Origin: Actinomycetes bacterium
Lineage (GTDB): Bacteria > Actinomycetota > Acidimicrobiia > Acidimicrobiales > CADCSY01
Direction of reading: 5' to 3'
NCBI GenBank assembly: GCA_025464025.1
Contig: JAODBP010000326.1
Location: 1 to 9,463 of the forward strand
DNA length: 9,463 bases
Shown: positions 1 through 7,646 of the stretch, piece after piece
Layout: each line of letters begins with the position of its first letter
How positions within the stretch are numbered: position 1 is the first letter of the stretch
The notes under the pieces: generated by a model
Database searches by the model: none
What the model was told of the DNA's origin: nothing
Seen by the model: only the letters and a program-made list of their open reading frames with translations
Program-made: the position numbers and the translations under genes

Positions 1-980
1 TAGGGGTCGTCGAACACGGTCTCGTCGCGGTTGGCCGAGATGTACCAGATCACGACCTTGTCGCCGGCCTTGATCTGGTTGCCGTTGACCTCGGCGTCCT
101 GGGTCGCCGTGCGACGGAAGCACATGACCGGGGTGCCCCAGCGGAGGATCTCCTCCACGGCACCGGGCATCAGCGAGAGGTCACCGACGAGCTGCTGCTT
201 CTGCTCGGGGTGCTCGATGAGGGCGAGCATGCCGTGGGCCAGGGCGTTGCGGGTCGTCTCGTTGCCGGCCACGGTGAGCAGCAGGAAGAACATGTCGAAC
301 TCGAGCTCGGTGAGGGTGTGGCCCTCGACCTCGGCCCGGAGGAGGATCGACACGACGTCGTCCTGCGGGTTGTCCTTGCGCTCCGACGCCAGGTTGTGGG
401 CGTAGGCGTAGAGCTCCATCGCCGCCTCGAGCGGGTTGTCGTCGCTGTTGGCGTACTCGGGGTCATCGGCGCCGACGAGGCGGTTCGACCAGTCGAACAC
501 GCGGAACCGGTCCTCCTGGGGCACGCCGAGGATGTCGGCGATGACCTGCAGGGGCAGCTCGGCGGCGACGTCGGTGACGAAGTCGCACTCGCCCTTCTCG
601 CAGATGGCGTCGACGATGCGGGTGGCCCGGTCGCGCATGGCGTCGTCGAGCTGCTTGACCATGCGGGGCGTGAATCCCTTGTTGATCAGGAGCCGGTAGC
701 GGGTGTGGAGCGGCGGGTCCATGTTCAGCATCATCTGCTGCTGCATGGTGAGGGCCTCGGCGTCCATCTCCGGGATCATCGTCCCGCCCTTGTGCGACGA
801 GAAGCGCTCCCAGTCGCGGTTGATCTCGACCACGTCGGCGTGACGGGTGAAGCACCAGTAGCCGGGGCCGTCGGGCTCGTCCTGCCAGAACGCCTTGTCG
901 CTCTTGCGGAGCTCGTCGAACCAGTCGAAGGGCACCTCCGTGACGAAGTTGCTGCGCTCGAACAGATCGATGGTGGCCAT
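1..980 (-). CDS. Cytochrome P450, CYP125/CYP142-like, C-terminus cut by window edge
   Basis: A heme mono-oxygenase that probably hydroxylates the terminal methyl of a sterol side chain or branched lipid, using electrons from a ferredoxin or similar partner. The visible 326 residues start at ATG 980-978, and GGAGGA at 993-988 lies 7 bases upstream. They show the C-helix segment LHTRYR (91-96), the I-helix oxygen-activation motif AGNETTRN (238-245), the K-helix ExxR (E277 to R280) and the ANRDETVFDDP stretch (316-326) that precedes the heme loop. The reading frame is open to base 1, so the cysteine heme motif and roughly the last 75-90 residues lie outside. The AGNETTRN and ANRDE wording recalls the actinobacterial CYP125/CYP124/CYP142 group (family knowledge); the exact substrate is an inference. 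A KstR-like palindrome 40 bases upstream supports a sterol role. The P450 assignment is very firm, the subfamily moderately so. Confidence 0.93.
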   Translation of the reverse strand, partial: MATIDLFERSNFVTEVPFDWFDELRKSDKAFWQDEPDGPGYWCFTRHADVVEINRDWERFSSHKGGTMIPEMDAEALTMQQQMMLNMDPPLHTRYRLLINKGFTPRMVKQLDDAMRDRATRIVDAICEKGECDFVTDVAAELPLQVIADILGVPQEDRFRVFDWSNRLVGADDPEYANSDDNPLEAAMELYAYAHNLASERKDNPQDDVVSILLRAEVEGHTLTELEFDMFFLLLTVAGNETTRNALAHGMLALIEHPEQKQQLVGDLSLMPGAVEEILRWGTPVMCFRRTATQDAEVNGNQIKAGDKVVIWYISANRDETVFDDP

Positions 981-1020
981 GGGTGGTTCCTCCGCGCGAC
1001 GGTGGGCGGCTGCTGGGACT

Positions 1021-1034
1021 TAGAACACGTTCTA
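1021..1034. promoter_or_regulatory. KstR-like operator palindrome upstream of the P450
   Basis: The sequence TAGAAC-AC-GTTCTA is a perfect inverted repeat with 6-bp arms and a 2-bp centre. It fits TNNAACNNGTTNNA, the consensus I recall for KstR, the TetR-family repressor of cholesterol catabolism genes in mycobacteria and rhodococci. Its left edge lies 40 bases upstream of the P450 start codon. It also contains the stop codon of the crotonase gene (1034-1032 read on the minus strand). At 70 % GC, the eight fixed positions would be expected by chance about 0.01 times in a window of this size. No kstR gene is visible here, so the binding protein is inferred. Confidence 0.65.
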
Positions 1035-1862
1035 CTCGGGCCGGCCCGGGGCCTGCCAGTCCGCGGGCCAATCCGCCGAGAGGCGGCCCTGCCACGCAGG
1101 CACCCGCTTCTCGAGGAACGCCATCACGCCCTCTCGCGCGTCGGGGTGGGCCATGAGGTGGTGGTGGAGGTGGGTCTCCATGGCCTCGATGCCGGCGGCG
1201 TCGTGGTCCCACGTCTCCCAGAGGAGCTTCTTGCTGACGGCCACCGAGACGGGGGCGGTCTTGGCGGCGATGTCGCGGGCCAGCTCGAGGGCGGCGGGGA
1301 GCACCTCGTCGTTGGGCAGGACCCGGCTGCACACGCCGAGGTCCTTGGCCTCGTGGCCGTCGAACATGCGGCCGCTGAGGAGGATCTCGGCCGCCCCGCT
1401 GAAGCCGGCGATCCGGGGGAGCGTCCAATGCGAGTAGCCGTCGCCCATCACGCCGCGGCGCACCTGGACGATGCCGTACTTGGCGTCGGCGGCGAAGAAG
1501 CGGATGTCGCACTGGAGGGTGATGGTGAACCCGATGCCGATGGCGTGGCCGTTGACGGCGGCGATGACGGGCTTGCGCACGTCCCACGCCCGCGTCTCGA
1601 GGGCGGCGGCGCTGAAGTTGCCCTCGTCGCGCTTCTTGAACGTGTCGCCACCGGACGAGAGGTCGGCGCCGGCGCAGAACGCGGGTGGGGTGCCGGTGAG
1701 CACGACGGCCCGCACGTCGTCGTCCTCGTCGGCGCTGCGGTAGGCGTGCGACAGCTCGTCGCCCATGCCCCCGCCGAAGGCGTTGCGCGACTCGGGGCGG
1801 TTGAGGGTGATGGTGGCCACGCCGTCGGCCACGTCGTAGAGGATCGACTCGTAGGTGGTCAC
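1032..1862 (-). CDS. Enoyl-CoA hydratase/isomerase (crotonase) family protein
   Basis: A 276-residue crotonase-fold protein, a usual length for the family, expected to act on an acyl-CoA thioester in the cytoplasm. Family marks are LNRPESRNAF (20-29), the first oxyanion-hole segment AFCAGADLSS (61-70), the second at AVNGHAIGIGFT (102-113), and CDIRF followed by AADAKYG (118-130). Aligned without gaps to rat mitochondrial hydratase, the two catalytic glutamates (E144, E164) correspond to T113 and Q133, so ordinary hydration is doubtful. Isomerase, hydrolase or another CoA chemistry is possible. The GTG start at 1862-1860 overlaps the preceding oxidoreductase stop by four bases (GTGA), which suggests translational coupling. 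The stop codon lies inside the KstR-like box. The family is firm; the reaction is unknown. Confidence 0.9.
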   Translation of the reverse strand: MTTYESILYDVADGVATITLNRPESRNAFGGGMGDELSHAYRSADEDDDVRAVVLTGTPPAFCAGADLSSGGDTFKKRDEGNFSAAALETRAWDVRKPVIAAVNGHAIGIGFTITLQCDIRFFAADAKYGIVQVRRGVMGDGYSHWTLPRIAGFSGAAEILLSGRMFDGHEAKDLGVCSRVLPNDEVLPAALELARDIAAKTAPVSVAVSKKLLWETWDHDAAGIEAMETHLHHHLMAHPDAREGVMAFLEKRVPAWQGRLSADWPADWQAPGRPE

Positions 1863-2881
1863 GAGCTGGCTGCCTTGAGCTCGGCGGTGAACTCGGCGAC
1901 GAGCTCGTCGCTGGCCTCGTACCAGGGGAAGTAGGCGCAGATCCGCTGGGCGTCGTCGCCGTAGCGGCGGACGACCTCCTCGGCGCACTGGCGGGGTGTG
2001 CCGTGCACGGCGATGGTCGAGATCATGTCGTCGGTGATGAGCTCGGCCATCTGGCCCCACTCGCCCCGCTTGGAGAGCGTGTTCAGCTCGGGCTGCAGGT
2101 CGCCCCAGCCCTCGACGTCGAGCACCGGCTTGTAGCTCGGGGTCGAGCCGTAGAAGGCGAGGAGGTTGCGCACGCCCTTGGCCGCCTCCAGCTCCTCGTC
2201 GGTGCGGCCGCAGCCGACGATGACCTCGGCCGTGATCTCGTAGTCGGCGCGGGTGCGGCCGGCGGTCGCGAGGCCGCGATCGATGGCGGGGAGCGTGCGC
2301 TCCTTCATGTGGCGCTCGCTGTTGAACGGCATGACGAGCACGCCGTCGGCCACCTCGGCGGCCATCTCGTTCATCCTCGGGCCGAGGGCGCCCACGAGGA
2401 TCTTGGGGATGCCGTAGGGGTTCGGGCCGGGGTGGAACGCCGGGGTCATCAGCGTGTGCTTCGTGTACTCGCCCTCGTAGCGGAGCGGCGTGCCGTCCTG
2501 CCAGTGCTGGAGGATCGCCTTCGTCGCCTCGACCGACTCCCGCATCTGCGGCACCGGCTTGCCCCACCGGGCGCCGTAGCGCTTCTCGATGTGGGGCTTG
2601 ATCTGGCTGCCCAGGCCGAGCCGGAAGCGCCCCTGGCTGAGGAGCTGGAGGTCGTAGGCGGCGTTGGCCATGTGCATCGGCGAACGGGGGAACGCCATCG
2701 CCACGTTGGTGAACAGGTCGAGCGTCGACGTCACCGGCGCGGCGGCCACCAGCGGGAAGAACAGGTCGTGGGAGTTCTCGAACGTGAAGGCGCCGTCCAC
2801 CCCCATCGCCTCCAGCTCCCGGGCCCGCTCGCCGGCCCCGATGACCGAGTTGGACAGCATCACGTCGACCTTCAGCGTCAC
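1859..2881 (-). CDS. Luciferase-like (LLM) F420-dependent oxidoreductase family protein
   Basis: A 340-residue TIM-barrel protein of the bacterial luciferase-like group, in which actinobacterial members commonly use coenzyme F420 as hydride carrier. The barrel opens with VDVMLSN (5-11). SQGRFRLGLGSQ (82-93) is the hallmark segment of the family, and IPKILVGALGPRM (158-170) together with ADGVLVMPF (178-186) forms later strands near the cofactor site. The layout resembles the subfamily known as TIGR03617 (MSMEG_2256-like), from memory. I chose GTG 2881-2879 because family homology begins there; the open frame further upstream belongs to the decayed neighbour and reads as low-complexity shadow. 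There is no clear Shine-Dalgarno, and a -10-like TAGGTT lies 8 bases upstream, so a leaderless transcript is possible. It is coupled to the crotonase gene, so the two probably act in one lipid pathway. The substrate is unknown. Confidence 0.88.
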   Translation of the reverse strand: MTLKVDVMLSNSVIGAGERARELEAMGVDGAFTFENSHDLFFPLVAAAPVTSTLDLFTNVAMAFPRSPMHMANAAYDLQLLSQGRFRLGLGSQIKPHIEKRYGARWGKPVPQMRESVEATKAILQHWQDGTPLRYEGEYTKHTLMTPAFHPGPNPYGIPKILVGALGPRMNEMAAEVADGVLVMPFNSERHMKERTLPAIDRGLATAGRTRADYEITAEVIVGCGRTDEELEAAKGVRNLLAFYGSTPSYKPVLDVEGWGDLQPELNTLSKRGEWGQMAELITDDMISTIAVHGTPRQCAEEVVRRYGDDAQRICAYFPWYEASDELVAEFTAELKAASS

Positions 2882-2889
2882 GGCCGGCG

Positions 2890-2895
2890 AACCTA
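2890..2895 (-). promoter_or_regulatory. Candidate -10 element for a leaderless oxidoreductase transcript
   Basis: TAGGTT fits the TANNNT form of actinobacterial -10 elements and sits 8 bases before GTG 2881. Initiation would then fall at or beside the start codon. No convincing -35 is seen at 17-19 bases. A six-base match is weak evidence by itself; the absence of a ribosome binding site is the only other support. Confidence 0.25.
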
Positions 2896-2945
2896 GCGCC
2901 TGCAATGCCCCCCGAACTTTGTCGCGTTCCCGGCGCCCCATGCCG

Positions 2946-3472
2946 TCAACGCGACAACGTTCGTGCCAGCTCGGCGCGGGTCGCGTCGGCTCCTTCTGTG
3001 ACGTCGGACCACCCCGTACTCGTAGTGGTCCCAGCCGCTGGCTTGGATCGATCGGCGGCGCGCCATGTCGTTGCGCAGCTGCTTGGACGTCCCGTGCCAA
3101 CGGTGGCCGCTGGCCTCGATGGCGATCTTGCGGGCCGGATCTGCAGCGTCGAGGCGAACGCGGCGTCCGTCGACGCACGTCAGCTCGTACTGCGGGACGA
3201 GCTCGTGGTCCGCCGGGAAGAGCGCCCAGAGCCGCCGCTCCAGCTCGCTCTCGAGGTTCTCCGGGAGCTCGCTCCGAAGGGAGGCCCTGAGGGACGGTGA
3301 GCGGCACCGCCGCATGTCGCAGCACTCCGCGGTGCATCGGCACCAGCAGCCCGCTCTCACGGCGGCGACGGGTCTGCTCCTCCGTCAAGCCTTCTTCCAG
3401 GGCCTGCGACTGGACGACCATGCCGTGCTCGTCGTGTGCGAGCCGGGCCAAGGCGATGTCCGGTTTGTCCAT
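2946..3472 (-). pseudogene. Decayed AbiEi-type winged-helix / DUF559-like nuclease protein
   Basis: Remnant of a protein with an N-terminal winged helix (AbiEi antitoxin-like, as in PF13338) and a C-terminal nuclease fold related to DUF559/Vsr. The first frame, from ATG 3472, gives about 60 residues including HDEHGMVVQSQALEEGLTEE and MHRGVLRH. Near 3300-3275 homology jumps to another frame, which encodes SELERRLWALF, VPQYELTCVDGRRVRLDA and IEASGHRWHG up to GWDHYEYG. At the C-run 3012-3015 (GGGG on the coding strand) it moves to a third frame, encoding WSDVTEGADATRAELARTLS and then TGA at 2948-2946. Removing one G would join EYG to WSDVTE. Intact relatives are near 300 residues, so the middle of roughly 100 residues also seems deleted. 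The usual DG of the nuclease IExDG motif reads SG. Such proteins often stand alone in actinobacterial genomes. The second shift could be a sequencing error, but the deletion could not. Confidence 0.75.
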
Positions 3473-3497
3473 CCCCGGATTCAACGCACGGGGTGTC

Positions 3498-4381
3498 CTA
3501 GGTGAGGACGCGCTTCTTGAAGCCGGCGATGCCGCGCCAGAGGAAGAACGCCAGCAGGCCCAGGAGCACGGGGTAGACGACGTAGAGGTGCATGTGGGGC
3601 GCGGTGGTGAGCGCGGCCCGGAAGCCCTCGGTGATGTAGATGAGCGGGTTGAGCAGCACCAGGGTCTGGAGCCACGAGAACCCGCCGACCTTCACCGCGC
3701 CCAGGCGGGTCCACGGGTAGTAGGTGCCGCCGAGGAACGTCATGGGCAGCACGACCACGCCGAAGAGCATGGGCACCGTGCGGGGGTCGAAGAACGTGCC
3801 GAGCATGAGGCCCATCGAGGCGCACGTGAGGCAGGCCAGCGGGATCAGGGTGAGCAGGATCAGCCAGTGCACCGAGAGGTGGACGTGGATGTAGCTGGTG
3901 TGCACGACGGCGGCGATCGGGAACACGAGCAGGGCGGCGAACAGGCCCTGGAGGGCGCCGGACACGACCTTGCCCACCGCCACCATCGACACCGGCAGCG
4001 GGGCCAGGACGCGGTCCTCGATCTCCTTCGTGTAGCCGAACTCCTGGACCATCGGCATGGCCACGGCCTGGATGCCCTGGAACATGATCGCCAGGCCGAC
4101 GACGCCGGCGACGAGGATCGTGGCGAACTGCGACAGCCCGGCCGAGCCGCCGGCACCGCCGATGCCCTGGCCGATGGTCGGGAACACGTACAGGAACACG
4201 AAGACCAAGAGGAACGGCTGGAGCAGCGTGCGGGGGAGGAACTCCTTCAGGTTCTTCCGCAGCACGTGCATGTCGCGCAGCAGGAGGGCGGCGAACGCGG
4301 CGCGTCCCGCGGCACCGGCCGGGCGCACGTCGCGGTCGAGGGCGAGCGGCGCAGCCGCCGGAGGGTCGTCGACAGCAGTCA

Positions 4382-4382
<1 letters not shown>
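3498..4382 (-). CDS. ABC-2 type transporter permease (DrrB/NodJ-like)
   Basis: A 294-residue membrane subunit of an ABC exporter, paired with the ATPase encoded just upstream. A cytoplasmic N-terminus (about 1-50) leads into a first hydrophobic segment (52-70). Further segments lie near 88-110, 133-160, 170-198, 202-220 and 266-283, six in all, as expected for the ABC-2 family. VLAPLPVS (125-132), FLGGTYYPW (216-224) and LNPLIYITEGFRAAL (244-258) are typical of DrrB/NodJ-type permeases. ATG 4382-4380 shares one base with the ATPase stop (TGATG), so translation is probably coupled. Relatives export antibiotics, lipids or polysaccharide; nothing here shows the substrate. The gene ends 25 bases before the decayed nuclease gene, and I see no terminator between them. 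Confidence 0.9.
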
Positions 4383-5332
<950 letters not shown>

Positions 5333-5337
5333 TGGCG

Positions 5338-5344
5338 CCTTCCT
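5338..5344 (-). promoter_or_regulatory. Shine-Dalgarno fixing the DrrA-like start
   Basis: AGGAAGG on the minus strand, with a 5-base spacer to GTG 5332. It favours this start over the in-frame GTG further upstream, which would place the site inside the coding sequence. Confidence 0.65.
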
Positions 5345-5350
5345 AGCAGG

Positions 5351-5374
5351 CGAGTTGACGTCGGCGTCAGCACG
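5351..5374. promoter_or_regulatory. Imperfect 24-bp dyad, possible repressor operator
   Basis: The inner part TGACG-tcgg-CGTCA (5356-5369) is a perfect inverted repeat with 5-bp arms. Extended to 24 bp, nine of twelve base pairs are complementary. It lies 18 bases upstream of the DrrA-like start codon in the region between divergent transporters, where TetR or MarR family operators often sit. No regulator gene is visible in the window, so the binding protein is unknown. Confidence 0.4.
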
Positions 5375-5387
5375 TAAAGCACTCGAC

Positions 5388-5416
5388 TTCGACACGGCCC
5401 TTCGATGTGGTAGCAC
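5388..5416 (+). promoter_or_regulatory. Weak candidate promoter for the liv-type operon
   Basis: TTCGAC (5388-5393) and TAGCAC (5411-5416) are separated by 17 bases and would place initiation near 5423, about 28 bases before the leader ORF. Both hexamers are imperfect (compare TTGACA and TANNNT). A better -35 match, TTGACG at 5355-5360, has no matching -10 at a proper distance. The call rests on spacing and position only. Confidence 0.25.
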
Positions 5417-5450
5417 TCGTGACGAAAGGCACGTACCAGCGAGGGGGAAC

Positions 5451-5486
5451 ATGCACGCCCATCGGCGCAGGAAGGGACGCGGCTAG
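5451..5486 (+). CDS. Short basic leader ORF (11 aa) before the fused Liv permease
   Basis: ATG 5451 encodes MHAHRRRKGRG and ends at TAG 5484-5486. GAGGGGG at 5441-5447 forms a strong ribosome binding site at good spacing, stronger than the one serving the permease gene. The stop lies three bases before GTG 5490 and in the same frame. Five of eleven residues are arginine or lysine and two are histidine. It may act as a leader peptide or simply deliver ribosomes to the weakly served GTG. Alternatively it is chance, or a former N-terminal extension closed by the TAG. Expression is not shown. Confidence 0.4.
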   Translation: MHAHRRRKGRG

Positions 5487-5489
5487 CCG

Positions 5490-7646
5490 GTGCGCGAGCT
5501 CGTCCTCTACACGATCAGCGGCCTCACGACGGCGAGCATCTACGCCATCACCGCGTCGGGCCTGACGCTGACCTACACGACCACCGGCGTGTTCAACTTC
5601 GCCCACGGCGCAGTGGGCATGGTGGCCGCCTTCGCCTACTGGCAGCTCCGCTTCGAGTGGGGCGTGCCGACGCTGCTGTCGTTCGCCATCGTCCTGCTCG
5701 TCCTCGCACCGCTGTTCGGGTTGGGCCTCGAGCGCGTGGTCATGCGCCGGCTCGAGGGCACGTCCGACGTGACGAAGCTCGTCGTCACCGTGGCCGTCAT
5801 GCTCGGCCTCGTGTCCCTCGCCCTCTGGGTCTGGGACCCCAACCAGTTCCGGGCCGTGCAGCCGCTGTGGTCGGGCGAGGTCTTCGTCTGGGGGATCGTC
5901 CGCGTCTCCTACAACGACGTGGCCGTCCTCGTGCTGGCCGCCGGCGTCGCCATCGGCCTGCGCGTGCTGCTGTACCGGACCCGCGTCGGCGTGGCCATGC
6001 GGGCCACCGTCGACGACCCCAACCTGGCCATGCTCAACGGGTCGCGCTCGGTCGTGAACGCACGGGTGGCGTGGGCCATCGGCACGTCGCTCGCCGCCCT
6101 GGCCGGCATCCTCGTCGCTCCGAAGCTCAGCCTCAGCCCGCTGCCGATCACCCTGCTCATCGTCAACGCCTACGCCGCGGCGATGATCGGGCGCCTCCGC
6201 AGCCTCCCGATGACGTTCGTCGGCGCCCTCGTCCTCGGCCTGGCCAACGACTACGGCGTGGGCTACCTGCCGAAGGTCCACCTCGGCCAGCAGTACGTGC
6301 GGGGCTTCGTCGCCGTCATCCCCGTCGTCGTGCTCTTCGTCGCACTGCTCGTCCTCCCGGCCTCCCGCCTGCGCGGCGCCCGCCTCCTGCGCACCCGGGA
6401 GATCTCGATCCGCCCGACGTGGAACGGCGCCGTCACCCTCGCCGTGGCCACCGTCATCGGCACGGCGATGCTCTCCGAGGTGCTGGCCGCCGGCGACCTG
6501 TTCAACATCACGAAGATGTGGGGCCTCGGCCTGGTGGCCCTGTCGTTCGTGCCGCTCGTCGGCTTCGCCGGGCGCATCTCGCTGTGCCAGCTCAGCTTCG
6601 GCGGCATCGGTGCCGTCGTCGTCGCCCACCTCGGGCGCGACGGCAACCCCATCGCCATCGTGTGGGCCGTGCTGGTCACGGCCGTGGTCGGGGCGATCGT
6701 GGCCCTACCGGCCCTGCGCCTCTCCGGCATCTACCTGGCCCTGTCGACCGCGGCGTTCGCCGTGGCCATGGACCGGTGGATCTTCAACCTGCCGGCGTTC
6801 ACCGTCGCCGGCCACAAGATCAACATCTTCCAGGGCGGCTCGCTCGACTTCACCCGGCCGAAGCTCGGACCGGTCGACCTGGCCGGCGACCAGGCGTTCT
6901 TCGTCGCCGGTTCCGTGGTCTTCGCCCTCTGCCTCCTGCTCATCGTGTGGGTGCGGCGCAGCGAGCTCGGCCAGCGCCTGCTGGCCATGAAGGACAGCCC
7001 GGCGGCGTGCGCCACCCTCGGCATGAACACCCGCAACACCACGCTCGGCGTGTTCACCCTCTCGGCCGCCATCGCCGGGCTCGGCGGCGCCTTCTACGGC
7101 ATGGGCCTCCAGTCGGCCGCGTCGAACCGCTTCGAGTTCTTCAACGGCATCGCCATCCTCCTGTCGATGGTGATCGGCGGCGTCTCCACCGTGGCCGCCG
7201 GGCTGTTCACCGCCTTCTTCCTCGGCGGCCCGACGCTGGCCAACCTGTTCCCGTCGCTCACCCAGCTCACGTCGCTCACCGTGGCGTTCGCCGCCATCGG
7301 CGTCGGCCGCGACCCGAACGGCTTCGTCACCTCGCAGCTCCGCCCGCAGTGGGAGCCGGTGCGCCGCACGCCCAAGCTGCTCCTCGGCATGCTCGTCGCC
7401 GTCGCCGCCGTCTACGGGCTCCGCCTCGCCGACGTGCTCGACAACTGGAGCTGGGTCCTGCTCACGCTCGCCCTCGTCGTGCCCACGCCCACGATCAGCA
7501 AGCTCCTCCAGCGCACGCCGAAGGCGACGGTCGACCGGGGCCCATCGATCGAATGGCTCGGCCTCGACCGCCCGTACGACGACGTCGCCGTGGCCGAGCT
7601 CGACCGCGGCATCGGCCTCCCGAAGGTGCTCCATGGCGCTCCTTGA
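5490..7646 (+). CDS. livHM: Fused LivH-LivM branched-chain amino acid-type ABC permease
   Basis: One 718-residue membrane protein carrying both permease halves of a HAAT-family importer, which are two proteins (LivH, LivM) in E. coli. The LivH half (about 1-295) begins with a LivH-like first helix and [18 protein letters not shown] (24-41). The LivM half (about 311-615) contains [18 protein letters not shown] (358-375), [12 protein letters not shown] (409-420), the cytoplasmic loop with [18 protein letters not shown] (496-513), and [13 protein letters not shown] (525-537). A further tail of about 100 residues has two more hydrophobic segments (629-645, 652-668) and a hydrophilic end. I chose GTG 5490 because an in-frame TAG stands 4-6 bases upstream; AGGAAGGG at 5469-5476 is 13 bases away, which is long, so coupling to the leader ORF is plausible. 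The last 14 bases overlap livG. The substrate may be amino acids, amides or other small carboxylates. Confidence 0.93.
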   Translation: MRELVLYTISGLTTASIYAITASGLTLTYTTTGVFNFAHGAVGMVAAFAYWQLRFEWGVPTLLSFAIVLLVLAPLFGLGLERVVMRRLEGTSDVTKLVVTVAVMLGLVSLALWVWDPNQFRAVQPLWSGEVFVWGIVRVSYNDVAVLVLAAGVAIGLRVLLYRTRVGVAMRATVDDPNLAMLNGSRSVVNARVAWAIGTSLAALAGILVAPKLSLSPLPITLLIVNAYAAAMIGRLRSLPMTFVGALVLGLANDYGVGYLPKVHLGQQYVRGFVAVIPVVVLFVALLVLPASRLRGARLLRTREISIRPTWNGAVTLAVATVIGTAMLSEVLAAGDLFNITKMWGLGLVALSFVPLVGFAGRISLCQLSFGGIGAVVVAHLGRDGNPIAIVWAVLVTAVVGAIVALPALRLSGIYLALSTAAFAVAMDRWIFNLPAFTVAGHKINIFQGGSLDFTRPKLGPVDLAGDQAFFVAGSVVFALCLLLIVWVRRSELGQRLLAMKDSPAACATLGMNTRNTTLGVFTLSAAIAGLGGAFYGMGLQSAASNRFEFFNGIAILLSMVIGGVSTVAAGLFTAFFLGGPTLANLFPSLTQLTSLTVAFAAIGVGRDPNGFVTSQLRPQWEPVRRTPKLLLGMLVAVAAVYGLRLADVLDNWSWVLLTLALVVPTPTISKLLQRTPKATVDRGPSIEWLGLDRPYDDVAVAELDRGIGLPKVLHGAP

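Noticed and set aside
483..498. Perfect palindrome GTTCGAC-CA-GTCGAAC
   Set aside because: It lies inside the P450 reading frame and is explained by the codons for FDWSN (163-167) in GC-rich usage; it has no promoter context.
210..1934. Open frame of 574 codons on the plus strand across the P450 and crotonase genes
   Set aside because: Antisense shadow spanning two well-supported genes and their gap; low-complexity composition.
2920..2945. Possible hairpin terminator between the decayed gene and the oxidoreductase
   Set aside because: Only a short GGCGCC-centred stem can be drawn and no T-run follows.
5355..5380. TTGACG as a -35 element for the right-hand operon
   Set aside because: No -10-like hexamer lies 16-19 bases downstream; the bases are better explained as part of the dyad.
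5367..6629. Open frame of 420 codons on the minus strand
   Set aside because: It lies antisense to the permease and is rich in D, E, H and G with no domain signal; the permease frame has clear homology.
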